From assembly GCA_019359035.1 (NCBI GenBank), contig JAHHIC010000066.1, positions 1 through 64,000 on the forward strand: a stretch of 64,000 bases of DNA, read 5' to 3'. The notes below the pieces were generated by a model. The model had not been told where the DNA came from, ran no database searches, and saw only the letters and a list, made by a program, of their open reading frames with translations. This document shows positions 39,726 to 50,533 of the stretch, one piece after another. Source of the DNA: Scytonematopsis contorta HA4267-MV1. Its GTDB lineage: Bacteria > Cyanobacteriota > Cyanobacteriia > Cyanobacteriales > Nostocaceae. The position numbers and the translations under genes are program-made. The first letter of the stretch is position 1, and every line of letters begins with the position of its first letter.

Positions 39726-40111
39726 TACGCACCCCAGCGTTGTACTACTAAGCGAATAGAACCATCTTCATTTTTTTGTTGTTCTGATACTTGGAAACCA
39801 ACACGTGCGGTTTCTTTCACCACTGTATGGTAAGCATAACGCTGGGTCACTTGACGTAGGAAACCATCTACAGACAAAGACTGTTGCCAATATTGCAAGT
39901 CAGCTACTAGTTCGTATTCTTTGCCGTTCCATTTGAAGCCGATATCGTAACCGTTTTGCTGCTCGAAAGCTACTTCAGCAGACTCGGTTAGACCTTGGTA
40001 ACCTCTAACTTCACGAGGTCCAGACTTCCAATCGACGCCTAAATCACTTAAGGCATCTTTCAAGGATTCAAGATTACGAATTTGGGTTTTGATTTGGCTA
40101 AAGTGTGACAT
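39725..40111 (-). CDS. ycf35: Ycf35 (DUF1257) protein
   Basis: MSHFSQIKTQIRNLESLKDAL...; TAATG overlap with the ferredoxin gene. Confidence 0.88.
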   Translation of the reverse strand: MSHFSQIKTQIRNLESLKDALSDLGVDWKSGPREVRGYQGLTESAEVAFEQQNGYDIGFKWNGKEYELVADLQYWQQSLSVDGFLRQVTQRYAYHTVVKETARVGFQVSEQQKNEDGSIRLVVQRWGA

Positions 40112-40152
40112 GTTTGTTGTGGTTAAGTAAATCTAGAACTAAGTTAAAAAAT

Positions 40153-40368
40153 CTACCAGTCGCTGAAAGTTGTTTGCGTATTAGCAGCAGTATTTTGCTG
40201 CTGCACATTATTGGCGTTGTAATAGTCAGAAGTTGTCTCCTGCTTAAGCACCAGTCCCAACTGCGCTTCAATCGCTGCTGTGACTTCAGCGCAGGAAGCA
40301 CCGATGATACCAGTTACTTTTTCCTGTACCCGACCATCTGGATAAATGATGAACTCTAACGTCTCCAT
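40153..40368 (-). CDS. DUF2997 protein
   Basis: METLEFIIYPDGRVQEKVTG; operon position 5' of ycf35. Confidence 0.82.
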   Translation of the reverse strand: METLEFIIYPDGRVQEKVTGIIGASCAEVTAAIEAQLGLVLKQETTSDYYNANNVQQQNTAANTQTTFSDW

Positions 40369-40772
40369 GCTTCCTCAGACAACCACAGTTTTACGATTGA
40401 AATTTACTTGCTGGTTTCAAAAGGATAAAAAAATTCCCTCCGAAAACAGCGTTTCCCCTAATTTAGATGGTGCCACTTTGTTTAAAATGTGCCATCTATC
40501 ACAATATATATCTCAGAATCTTTACAAAAGTTATACTAATTATAAGTGCTTGCACCAGTTATATGTAAGTTACCTTTATCTTCATTAGGAAGTCAAGTTG
40601 GGTTTTAAATTCGCAATATTGCCTTGTAAAACTTTTGCAGTAACGATTTGCGCTATATATCCAAGAAGCGATAGATGTTAAAAAATTCTAATAATCAGAA
40701 ATAATTATCATTAGATGCATTTAAGATTATTAAAATTAGAAAAAGCTAATATGATAAATTTTCCATATCAAA

Positions 40773-40912
40773 GGTAGGTTGGCTTCTGGAACGAAACCCA
40801 ACTTTGTGATGAATACACAGTAATTAAATTGTTGGGTCAAGCGCTCCGCTCCACCTGCGGTGTTCGCACAGCGTGCCGCTTCGGCATACGTTCCTCGACG
40901 CCAACCTACGAG
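40773..40912. mobile_element. MITE-like repeat bounded by GTAGGTTGGC...GCCAACCTAC
   Basis: Inverted ends; related GTAGGTTGGGTTGAGGAAC at 63305. Confidence 0.65.
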
Positions 40913-40939
40913 AGAAATTATCCAACGCGGGAATCCATT

Positions 40940-41962
40940 ATGAACGCAGAGCAAATTCAAGCTTCTACTAGCAGCGCAACATCAATTAGGGTCGGGGTAC
41001 TAGGTTTTGGGGGACTGGGACAAGCCGCAGCGAGGGTAGTCGCGCTGAAACAAGAAATGATTTTAGTCGCAACGGCAGATAAAGAGGGTTACGCCTACAA
41101 AAAAGATGGTTTAAACGCTCAAGACTGCATCAAGACTTATAATTCCCAAGGTTCAGTGGGCTATTTAGAGCCGTTTGGTTGTCTTACAACTAACAGTATT
41201 CAGGATTTAATCGAAAGTCGTAGTCCTGTAGATGGATATTTTTTGGCATTACCAAATTTACCCAATGACTTTATCGCTTCTGTTGCTAAGCAATTTATTA
41301 AATCAGGTTGGCAAGGTGTGCTAGTTGATGCGATTAAACGTACTAGTGCGGTCGAACAGTTATTAGCTATGAAAGACGAACTCGCTGGAAATGGAATTAC
41401 TTATATGACTGGGTGTGGTGCAACCCCCGGACTTTTAACTGCTGCGGCTTCCTTAGCTGCTCAAAGCTACGCGGAAGTCCATAAAGTTGAAATAACTTTT
41501 GGTGTCGGAATTGCTAATTGGGAAGCATATCGTGCCACAATTCGCGAAGATATTGCTCATATGCCCGGTTATAACGTAGAAACTGCCAGTGCAATGACAG
41601 ATGTTGAAGTTGCTGCGCTTCTGGATGAAACCGATGGCATTTTAGTATTGGAAAATATGGAACACGCGGACGATATTATGCTGGAATTAGCTGGTATTTG
41701 CTCCCGTGAAAACGTTACTGTTGGGGGTGTTGTTGATACTCGCAATCCTAAAAAGCCTTTAAGTACTAACGTTAAAGTCACTGGACGCACTTTTGAAGGT
41801 CGGATTTCTACCCATACTTTTACTTTAGGTGACGAAACAAGTATGGCTGCTAACGTTTGCGGGCCAGCTTTTGGATATTTGAAAGCGGGTAAGCAGTTAC
41901 ATAATAAAGGGATTTATGGAATATTGACTGCGGCTGAGGTTATGCCTCTGTTTGTTAGATAA
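40940..41962 (+). CDS. bioU: Saccharopine dehydrogenase-like protein, probable (S)-8-amino-7-oxononanoate synthase BioU
   Basis: [18 protein letters not shown] Rossmann start; [15 protein letters not shown] 40940 preferred because the track extension to 40829 lies in a repeat. Confidence 0.62.
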   Translation: MNAEQIQASTSSATSIRVGVLGFGGLGQAAARVVALKQEMILVATADKEGYAYKKDGLNAQDCIKTYNSQGSVGYLEPFGCLTTNSIQDLIESRSPVDGYFLALPNLPNDFIASVAKQFIKSGWQGVLVDAIKRTSAVEQLLAMKDELAGNGITYMTGCGATPGLLTAAASLAAQSYAEVHKVEITFGVGIANWEAYRATIREDIAHMPGYNVETASAMTDVEVAALLDETDGILVLENMEHADDIMLELAGICSRENVTVGGVVDTRNPKKPLSTNVKVTGRTFEGRISTHTFTLGDETSMAANVCGPAFGYLKAGKQLHNKGIYGILTAAEVMPLFVR

Positions 41963-41990
41963 TCCGCAAAACCCCAGAACCTCACCCCCA

Positions 41991-42174
41991 ACCATAGAAC
42001 CCCACCCCCAACCCCCTCCCCGTAAACGGGGAGGGGGCTACGATTTTAAGGAGAGAACTCTTTAAACGAGCAAAATAGAAAAATATTTCTTTAAGTTGTA
42101 ATTTAATCGTAGCCCCCTCCCCGCAAGCGGGGAGGGGGTTGGGGGTGGGGTTTTCTTTGGGGGTGGGGTTCTAT
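41991..42174. repeat. Composite inverted pair of ACCCCACCCCCAACCCCCTCCCCG...CGGGGAGGGGGCTACGAT repeats
   Basis: ATAGAACCCCACCCCCAACCCC... and its reverse complement ending GGGGTTCTAT. Confidence 0.92.
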
Positions 42175-42423
42175 GTACAGGCGCATACTTATATTACTTT
42201 TAAAAAAAGAAATTCTATCTCAAGATATAACTGCTTTGATATCAGTTTTATATAATAATTAAGTCTTACTAAAAACGCCATATAATATGGTAATAATAAA
42301 CCATTTATTTTATAGATTGGTTTGCAATACTACAAAATTTGTGTACAAAAAATTAAAATAAATTGCCTGTTTCGATAAAGGAAATCTAAGCACTGTAAAT
42401 ATGTTTATCTGAACCAAAATACA

Positions 42424-45400
42424 ATGATTGCCCTTCCCGGTTATAGACTTGGAAAAATACTTTACTCTGGCGAAAAAACAATTGTATACCGCTGCCTTAG
42501 AGAAAGTGACCATCAAAGTTTAATCATAAAAACACTCAAAGCTGATTTTCCTAGAGTAGAAGAAACTGCCCGCCTAAGGCAAGAATATCAAATTCTGACT
42601 GATTTGCCGCTCCCAGGTGTGGTTAAAACCTATGGGTTAGAACAATATCAACAAAGATTGGCGTTGGTTTTAGAAGATTTTGGCGGTGAGTCTCTTCAAG
42701 CATTTGTTGCAGAAAAAACACTATTACTAGAAGATTTTCTGAATTTTGCGATTAAAATTTCATCTATCTTAGGAGAGATTCACCATCATCAAATTATTCA
42801 TAAAGATATTAAGCTAAAAAATATTTTGATTAATCCTCAACAGGAAATTAAAATAATTGATTTTAGTATTGCTTCCCGTTTACTAAAGGAAAATCCTTAT
42901 CTGAACGCACCCAATTTACTAGAAGGTAGCCTTCCTTATATTTCCCCAGAGCAAACAGGAAGGACGAATCGAGTGGTAGATTACCGTAGCGACTTGTACG
43001 CTTTGGGAGTGACATTTTACGAATTACTTGTAGGTCATTTGCCGTTTCAATCTAATGACCCCTTAGAACTGATTCACTGTCATATAGCCAAACAACCAAT
43101 CCCACCACATCAAGTACGACAAAATATCCCTGTTGTGGTTTCCAATATAGTGATGAAGTTGTTGGCAAAAAATGCAGAAGACCGCTATCAAAGTGCTTTT
43201 GGGGTGAAGACTGATTTAGAAGCTTGTCTAGCACAGTTGACTGCTACAGGTAAAATTGAAGAATTTACCATTGCTCAGCATGATACTTCTGGATATTTGC
43301 TAATCCCACAAAAGCTGTATGGACGGGAAGCAGAAGTTGAAATTTTGATGCAAGCGTTTAATCGGGTAGCAGGGGTCGAAAATGCAAAATCTAAAGTGGA
43401 AATGCTATTTGTCAGTGGCTACTCTGGAGTTGGTAAATCTTGTTTAGTACAGCAAATTCATAAGCCTATTTTACTTGCACGGGGTTATTTTATTGCTGGT
43501 AAATTTGACCAATTTAAACGAGATATTCCTTATTCTTCCTTGATTGAAGCATTTCGATTGTTAGTGCAACAATTGTTAGCTGAAAGTGATACCAATTTAG
43601 AAATTTGGAAAGCAAAAATACAGTCAGCTTTGGGGAAAAATGGTCAAGTCATAGTTGATGTAATTCCTGAAGTAGAATTAATTCTTGGGAAGCAAACACC
43701 TCTACCGACATTAGCAGCATCTGAGGCTCAAGTTAGATTTAATCGTGTATTTCAGGCTTTTGTTCGCGTTTTTGCCCAACCACAACATCCTTTAGTTCTA
43801 TTTTTAGATGATTTACAATGGGCTGATTTTGCTTCATTAAAATTTATCCAAACTTTGATGAGTGATTCCAATAGCGGTTATTTACTAATATTAGGTGCGT
43901 ATCGCAATAATGAAGTAAATGCAGCACACCCCTTAACTCAATGTATTGCACAATTGCAAGATTCAGGAGCAATAGTCAATCATATTGTACTACAGCCGTT
44001 AAGTCTTGAAAATGTTAAACAATTAGTAGCAGATACACTACAGGAAGCAGAAAACTCACAATTATTAGCTACTGTTCTTTACAAAAAAACAGATGGAAAC
44101 CCTTTCTTTTTAACTCAATTATTACAATCTCTCGCGCAAATAAATCTTATCCGGTTTGATTTTACTATAGGTCGTTGGTTTTGGGATTTAAAGCAAATCG
44201 AAACTTTGGGTGTGACGGATAATGTAATTGAATTAATGATTGGCAAAATTCAAAAATTACCTATAAATACACAAACTTTGCTTAAATTTGCTGCTTGTAT
44301 AGGTCATTGTTTTGACTTAGAAACACTAGCAGTTATATCTAATAAATCTGTACCGACAACGGCTTCAGAAATTTGGTTAGCGATGAAAGCCGGATTGATT
44401 TTGCCTCTTTGTAATGCATACAAAATTCCTTTGGTAGTAGGAGAAGAAACCGTCGCGACTGTTCTTAAGGAAAGTGCAATTCGTTATCGTTTTCTACATG
44501 ACCGGGTTCAGCAAGCCGCTTATAGTTTGATTCCAGAAGCAGAACGCAAAGCTACTCATCTAAAAATTGGAAAACGACTCCAAAAAAGACTATCAGCAGA
44601 TGAACAAAAAGAAAATATCTTTGAATTAGTTAACCAATTAAATTATGCCAAAGATTTAATCACTGAGCAGCAAGAAAAAAATCAGTTAGCAGCACTAAAT
44701 TTAATCGCTGGTCAAAAAGCAAAGTCCGCAATTGCCTATGAACCGTCTACTAATTATCTTAATTTAGGATTAGAACTTTTAGCTGATAACTCTTGGCAAA
44801 CTAACTATGAATTAACGCTCTCATTGTATGAGTCTGCTATAGATGTAGAGTGTATTAATGCTAATTATGCACGTTGCCAATCTTTAATTAATTTGGCGTT
44901 GCAACAAGTAAAAACATTACTCGACCGGGTTCGTATCTACAAGCAAAAAATTAATTTAGAAATTGCTAGAGCGGATTCGCTTGGCTCAATTCAAACCGCG
45001 TTAAATGTACTCGAACTGTTGGATATTCATATACCCACAGATAGTTTAGAAATAGAAAACTACAATACTAGATTACGACAAGAACTTTCGTTTCAACCAG
45101 GTGAAGTAGCAGTTTTAGCCAATTTACCTCTTATGAAAGATGCGAATAAACGGGCAGCAATGGAAATACTAAATACCATGCCGGGACCTGTTTATATTGC
45201 AAAACCTCAACTATTTATGCCTCTAATGTTGACCATGACTCGGCTTTCAGTTGAGTATGGCAACTGGATACCGTCATCGTTTGCTTACTGCGCTTTCGGG
45301 TTAGTATGCGCTAACGTGTTTGACCAAAGCGAAACCGGATATGAATTTGGGCTATTGTCTTTGAAAGCGCTAGAAAAATTTAATGATAAAACTCTTGTTC

Positions 45401-47715
45401 CTCGCGTCTTAAAGGTCTACGGTTCTCATATTCATTTAATCAAAAACTCATTACGCTCCACATTAGAATTTTTACAATCTTCAATCGAGCGTTCGATAGA
45501 AGTAGGTAATCTGGAGTTTATCGGATACGGTGCTAGCGAATATGTAATGTATAGCTTTTTTTGTGGTGACAATTTAGAAATTATTAACCAAAAGGCTCTT
45601 CCTTATGTTGAACTCGTAGATTGGGCTAAGCAAGAGTTAGGTATTTACTATATTCGCATAGCAAGACAAGTAGTTTTGAACTTTATCGGTCAGACAGAAA
45701 ATATACTCATATTAACTGGTGAGAGTTTCGATGAAGCAACAATGCTGTCTATTGTAGAAGCTGCAAATTGGCAGACGCTACTTTTTTGCTTTTATCTATT
45801 TAAAATGATGCTGGCTTATCATTTTGGTGATTATGACCAAGCATTAATCCAAGCTGAGTCCACAGCGAGAAATTTAGAAGCAGTTGTGGGTATGATGATG
45901 ATTTTTGAGTATTATTATTATCACTCACTTATCCTTCTAGCTCGCTGTCACCAGTTAAATAATAGCGACTACGAAGAGCTACAGGTATTTCAGCAAATTG
46001 AAGCAAACCAAGCTATTTTGAGAAAAAAGGCTGAGTATGCTCCGATAAATTTTCAGCACAAATATGAGTTAGTGGAAGCTGAAATCGCTAGAGTTAAGGG
46101 ACAAACCCTGTTAGCAATGGATATGTATGATAAAAGTATTCAGTCTGCAAAAAATAACCAATATATCCAGGATGAAGCTCTTGCAAACGAATTAGCTGCA
46201 AAGTTTTATTTAACTATCAACAAACCCAAAATTGCCACAGCCTACTTAAATCATGCTTACTTAGCTTACACTAGCTGGGGTTCAGCAGCTAAAGCCCAAG
46301 ATTTATTAACTCGTTATCCAGATTTATTAACCCCACAGACTAACCTAAGTCTCAATAATATCTCTATCTCCTCATCATTAAATAGTACAGCTTGGTTAGA
46401 CTTATCTACTGTTGTCAAAGCTTCTCAGGCTATAGCTAGCGAACTGGTACGTAAAAATTTATTGAATCGATTAATCGCAATTGTGGTCGAAAATGCTGCT
46501 GCTGAGCAAGGATTTTTGATTACCGAAGCATTAGAAGGATTTACAGTCGTCGCAGCTGCTACAATCGATAACAATCAAATAATTTCTCTATCTTCCTTCG
46601 ATGAAATACCACTTCCTTTAACAATTCTCAGCTATGTGTTTCGTACTAGAGAAAGTGTCATTCTCAATGATGCGACTCACGAAAGTACCTTTAATAAAGA
46701 CCCATATATTGTTGTTAATCAACCTAAATCTGTGCTGTGTGTTCCCATTATTCACCAAGGAAAAATAAAAAACTTGCTCTATTTAGAAAATAATTTAACT
46801 ACAGGAGCTTTTACGGTTGAACGCTTGGAAATCTTAAAGTTACTATCTGCTCAAATTGCTGTTTCTTTAGAAAATGCTCAACTTTATGAAAATCTTACTC
46901 AAACTAATGCTGAACTAGCTGCTGCTAATACACAATTGGAACAGTACACTCAAACTTTAGAAGCAACTGTCACAGAGCGGACGCTGGAATTACAACAGAA
47001 AAATAATAGTTTGGAAAAAATGACCACACGACTTACTTTAATTAATGGTGAGTTGGAAAGTTTTTCTTCTTCTGTTTCTCATGACCTACGTTCACCCCTA
47101 CGACGCATTGACCAATTTACACAAATGCTTCTAAATTCTGCCAATAGTAGTCTGAGTGCAGAAAGTGAAGATTATTTAAATCGCATTAAAGCTTCCAGCC
47201 AACATATGCGGCAACTTATCGAAGATTTGTTGCGGTTATCTCGAATCAGTCGCTCTGAATTACATCGAACAACCGTTGATGTAAGTGCGATGGTACAGAC
47301 GCTTGTGCAAGACTTGCAGAAAGAGCAACCTCGACAGGCTGAGTTCATAATTACACCCAACCTGACCGCTTCTGCTGATGCTAATTTATTGCGAGCTGCG
47401 CTGGAAAACCTATTGGCTAATGCTTGGAAGTACACACGCAGTCGCGATTGTACACAAATTGAGTTTGGTCAGATAAATAATGGTCAGCTAAGTTCAGGTG
47501 TCTTTTTTATTCGCGATAACGGTGTTGGTTTCGACATGAAGGACTCGAACAAACTTTTTCAACCTTTTCAACGACTACATTCAGCTACAGAATTTGAAGG
47601 AAGTGGAATTGGTTTAGCCACTGTCAAGCGAATTATTCATCGTCATTGTGGGAAAATCTGGGCTGAAAGTCGGGTTGGAGAGGGAGCAGTATTTTACTTT
47701 ACACTAGAAGGCTAA
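42424..47715 (+). CDS. Trifunctional Ser/Thr kinase - AAA ATPase - GAF - sensor histidine kinase (HstK-like)
   Basis: IIHKDIKLKNILI and IIDFSIAS; Walker A SGYSGVGKS; GAF; SSSVSHDLRSPLRRI HisKA and HATPase. Confidence 0.93.
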   Translation: MIALPGYRLGKILYSGEKTIVYRCLRESDHQSLIIKTLKADFPRVEETARLRQEYQILTDLPLPGVVKTYGLEQYQQRLALVLEDFGGESLQAFVAEKTLLLEDFLNFAIKISSILGEIHHHQIIHKDIKLKNILINPQQEIKIIDFSIASRLLKENPYLNAPNLLEGSLPYISPEQTGRTNRVVDYRSDLYALGVTFYELLVGHLPFQSNDPLELIHCHIAKQPIPPHQVRQNIPVVVSNIVMKLLAKNAEDRYQSAFGVKTDLEACLAQLTATGKIEEFTIAQHDTSGYLLIPQKLYGREAEVEILMQAFNRVAGVENAKSKVEMLFVSGYSGVGKSCLVQQIHKPILLARGYFIAGKFDQFKRDIPYSSLIEAFRLLVQQLLAESDTNLEIWKAKIQSALGKNGQVIVDVIPEVELILGKQTPLPTLAASEAQVRFNRVFQAFVRVFAQPQHPLVLFLDDLQWADFASLKFIQTLMSDSNSGYLLILGAYRNNEVNAAHPLTQCIAQLQDSGAIVNHIVLQPLSLENVKQLVADTLQEAENSQLLATVLYKKTDGNPFFLTQLLQSLAQINLIRFDFTIGRWFWDLKQIETLGVTDNVIELMIGKIQKLPINTQTLLKFAACIGHCFDLETLAVISNKSVPTTASEIWLAMKAGLILPLCNAYKIPLVVGEETVATVLKESAIRYRFLHDRVQQAAYSLIPEAERKATHLKIGKRLQKRLSADEQKENIFELVNQLNYAKDLITEQQEKNQLAALNLIAGQKAKSAIAYEPSTNYLNLGLELLADNSWQTNYELTLSLYESAIDVECINANYARCQSLINLALQQVKTLLDRVRIYKQKINLEIARADSLGSIQTALNVLELLDIHIPTDSLEIENYNTRLRQELSFQPGEVAVLANLPLMKDANKRAAMEILNTMPGPVYIAKPQLFMPLMLTMTRLSVEYGNWIPSSFAYCAFGLVCANVFDQSETGYEFGLLSLKALEKFNDKTLVPRVLKVYGSHIHLIKNSLRSTLEFLQSSIERSIEVGNLEFIGYGASEYVMYSFFCGDNLEIINQKALPYVELVDWAKQELGIYYIRIARQVVLNFIGQTENILILTGESFDEATMLSIVEAANWQTLLFCFYLFKMMLAYHFGDYDQALIQAESTARNLEAVVGMMMIFEYYYYHSLILLARCHQLNNSDYEELQVFQQIEANQAILRKKAEYAPINFQHKYELVEAEIARVKGQTLLAMDMYDKSIQSAKNNQYIQDEALANELAAKFYLTINKPKIATAYLNHAYLAYTSWGSAAKAQDLLTRYPDLLTPQTNLSLNNISISSSLNSTAWLDLSTVVKASQAIASELVRKNLLNRLIAIVVENAAAEQGFLITEALEGFTVVAAATIDNNQIISLSSFDEIPLPLTILSYVFRTRESVILNDATHESTFNKDPYIVVNQPKSVLCVPIIHQGKIKNLLYLENNLTTGAFTVERLEILKLLSAQIAVSLENAQLYENLTQTNAELAAANTQLEQYTQTLEATVTERTLELQQKNNSLEKMTTRLTLINGELESFSSSVSHDLRSPLRRIDQFTQMLLNSANSSLSAESEDYLNRIKASSQHMRQLIEDLLRLSRISRSELHRTTVDVSAMVQTLVQDLQKEQPRQAEFIITPNLTASADANLLRAALENLLANAWKYTRSRDCTQIEFGQINNGQLSSGVFFIRDNGVGFDMKDSNKLFQPFQRLHSATEFEGSGIGLATVKRIIHRHCGKIWAESRVGEGAVFYFTLEG

Positions 47716-47722
47716 AGCGCTC

Positions 47723-49696
47723 ATGGGGAAACAACTACAGGTCTTAATTGTTGAAGATTCAGAAGATGATATGTTATTGCTGTTACATCTACTTAGACAG
47801 CATGATTATGATGTCATCCATCAAAGGGTAGAAACCCCAAAAGATATGATGGCAGCTCTTGACCGTCAAGCCTGGGACATTATTATTTGTGACTATGTTA
47901 TTCCCGGATTTGGCGCTCCCAAAGCATTACCCTTGGTTAAAGAAAAAGGGTTGGACATTCCTTTTATTGTTGTTTCCGGTTCTATTGACGAAGTAACCGC
48001 TGTCACAGTTTTAAAAGCTGGTGCCCATGATTTTGTGCTTAAAGACCGGATGGCACGTTTGATTCCGGCTATCGAACGGGAAATTCGCGAGGCAGGTGTG
48101 CGAGAAAAACAACGGCAAACAGAAATTGCTCTACAGCAAAGTGAAGCTCGCTTTCGCGTTTTGACTACGGCCACCTCTCAAGCCATTTGGATTACCAATA
48201 AGCAAGGGGAAGTTTGTAACGAGAACCCTTCTTGGCAAGCATTAACTGGACAAAGTGCGAGCGAAATTCAAGGGTTGGGTTGGTTGAATGCTGTTCATCC
48301 AGACGACCGCGACCACGTGGTTAAAGTTTGGTCTGATGCGGTTGCGAACCAAAAACTTTATGAAGTGGAAATGCGGGTACTGACTGCAAAAGGTGAATAC
48401 GGTAACTTCTTAGCACGAGGTGTACCAGTATTAGATGAGAATGGAGAAGTTTTGGAATGGGTTGGCACTCATACCGATATTAGCCATCGTCACCGCATGG
48501 AGGAGGAGCGCAAAACAAACGAGGAGAAACTAGACAGATTGCTACTGCGCGAACAAGCCGCTCGTAGAGAAGCTGAAATTTCTAACCGCATCAAGGATGA
48601 TTTTTTAGCAGTTCTTTCCCATGAATTACGCACACCACTTAACCCTATTTTGGGCTGGGCTAGACTCCTTCGTAGCAAAAAATTTGGCGCAGAAGAGACT
48701 GATTATGCTTTAGAGACTATTGAGCGCAATGCTAAGTTACAAACTCAGCTTATTAACGATTTGCTAGATATCTCTCGGGTTATTCGCGGTCAAATGAGCT
48801 TAAATATAACCAAGGTTAGTTTACAGACTGTCATTTCATCTGTTCTGGAAACTGTGAGGTTAGCCGCAGAAGCCAAATTTTTGCGATTTGAAATACAAAT
48901 TGCACCGTCAGTTGGCATAGTCAATGGTGATGAAGAGCGCTTACAACAAGTAGTATGGAATCTTTTATCTAACGCGGTTAAGTTTACCTCGCAAGGTGGA
49001 ACTATCGAGGTTAGCTTGATGAAGGTGGGTACATATGCACAATTTCAAGTTAAAGATACAGGAATTGGTATTGATACTGACTTTTTACCCCATGTATTCG
49101 AGTATTTCCGGCAAGAACACACTGGAACCACACGTAGATTTGGTGGACTAGGTTTGGGACTAGCCATAGTACGTCAAATCGTAGAATTGCACGGTGGAAC
49201 AGTTAAAGTCGAAAGCCCAGGTATTGGTCTAGGAGCTACTTTTACAGTTCAAATTCCTCTATCTCAAAAAGATGCGGAAATGGCGTCTAATGAGATATCT
49301 TCGGAATTAAAAGTTGATTTGAGCGGTATCAAGATTTTAGTAGTTGATGATAACCCAGACACACGAGACTTTATCGTTTTTGCTTTAGAGGGAGAAAATG
49401 CCGTCGTTACAACAGCAGAATCCGGTCTTGATGCTTTAAAAATATTTGAACGCTCAATTCCTGATATTTTAGTTAGTGATATTGGGATGCCAGATATGGA
49501 CGGGTATATGCTGATGCGTCAACTTCGACAACTTCCTGCTCAAAAAGGAGGAAACGTGAAAGCAATAGCTCTTACCGCATACGCTGGAGAATCGGACAGG
49601 GAAGATGCTATTACCGCAGGGTTTCAAAAACATATACCTAAACCCGTTGACCTCGATGATTTAGTTAGTGCAATTGCAACATTAGTTAACAAATAA
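47723..49696 (+). CDS. Hybrid histidine kinase (REC-PAS-HisKA-HATPase-REC)
   Basis: Same architecture and motifs as 23081-25099. Confidence 0.93.
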   Translation: MGKQLQVLIVEDSEDDMLLLLHLLRQHDYDVIHQRVETPKDMMAALDRQAWDIIICDYVIPGFGAPKALPLVKEKGLDIPFIVVSGSIDEVTAVTVLKAGAHDFVLKDRMARLIPAIEREIREAGVREKQRQTEIALQQSEARFRVLTTATSQAIWITNKQGEVCNENPSWQALTGQSASEIQGLGWLNAVHPDDRDHVVKVWSDAVANQKLYEVEMRVLTAKGEYGNFLARGVPVLDENGEVLEWVGTHTDISHRHRMEEERKTNEEKLDRLLLREQAARREAEISNRIKDDFLAVLSHELRTPLNPILGWARLLRSKKFGAEETDYALETIERNAKLQTQLINDLLDISRVIRGQMSLNITKVSLQTVISSVLETVRLAAEAKFLRFEIQIAPSVGIVNGDEERLQQVVWNLLSNAVKFTSQGGTIEVSLMKVGTYAQFQVKDTGIGIDTDFLPHVFEYFRQEHTGTTRRFGGLGLGLAIVRQIVELHGGTVKVESPGIGLGATFTVQIPLSQKDAEMASNEISSELKVDLSGIKILVVDDNPDTRDFIVFALEGENAVVTTAESGLDALKIFERSIPDILVSDIGMPDMDGYMLMRQLRQLPAQKGGNVKAIALTAYAGESDREDAITAGFQKHIPKPVDLDDLVSAIATLVNK

Positions 49697-50070
49697 GTCT
49701 AGAAAGATATAAAAAGTATTAAATTTTTGGAAAGCTTGCTATACAATGGTTTTAGCTTGTTAATTTTTATGTAAACGAGTTCTCTTAATATTTCTTAATT
49801 TTAAATAAGCTCTTTTATCGGTTTTTGTAACCGGATGCTAAAGGACGTAAAGTTTATTATCTTAAGCTGTCCAATTGTGAGAAATCTTGTTAGGTTTAAT
49901 AGGTGCGAAGGGAACTTTGCCTGACGATGTTATTTGATATGTCATTTGACATATGTCATACAAGTTTCATAATTTTATAATTATTGAATCTAAAGTAAAT
50001 CTCGGTTAATTGAAAGATTAACTATATCGCCGAAAATTACACATAACTTTATATCGAGTTGTTAAAGAAC

Positions 50071-50418
50071 ATGCTAAACAGACTTATCGACCCTAACATG
50101 AGACATTATGATGATGTTTGGATTGAGGAATGGTGTTCCGAAAATGGCTGGACAGATTTATTTATAGAACGTTGCAATAATTATTGGGCATTTCCTCCAG
50201 GAGCGGTAATGCCTGAACCAATACCTCAAAAAGTTTTAAGATTTATTAAGTCTGAAAAAGGACAAACTATAGAAGAACGTTTTTGGTCTGTAACCGCAAT
50301 TGTTACTACTATGCTTGCGGCTGGTATCACTTATTGGTTAAAGTGCCCAATTCCAATGGTTGCAGCTTTTGCGTTTAATGCTGTGACTGTAGCTCAATTG
50401 GAAATGGAAGATGCTTAA
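50071..50418 (+). CDS. Cyanobacterial-type hypothetical protein
   Basis: ORF with C-terminal TM; ATG 50071 preferred. Confidence 0.65.
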   Translation: MLNRLIDPNMRHYDDVWIEEWCSENGWTDLFIERCNNYWAFPPGAVMPEPIPQKVLRFIKSEKGQTIEERFWSVTAIVTTMLAAGITYWLKCPIPMVAAFAFNAVTVAQLEMEDA

Positions 50419-50533
50419 GTTTTTATAATCCCTCAAATCCGTATAACGGTATTACCCCTCTACGTTGGTTAAGTGGAGGGGTTTTTATAACCACGAAGAA
50501 CACGAAGGACACGAAGGAAGATACCCCCGAACT

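Noticed and set aside
50475-50525. CACGAAGGA-type short tandem as a regulatory site
   Set aside because: Looks like a common interspersed low-complexity repeat; no positional evidence of regulation.
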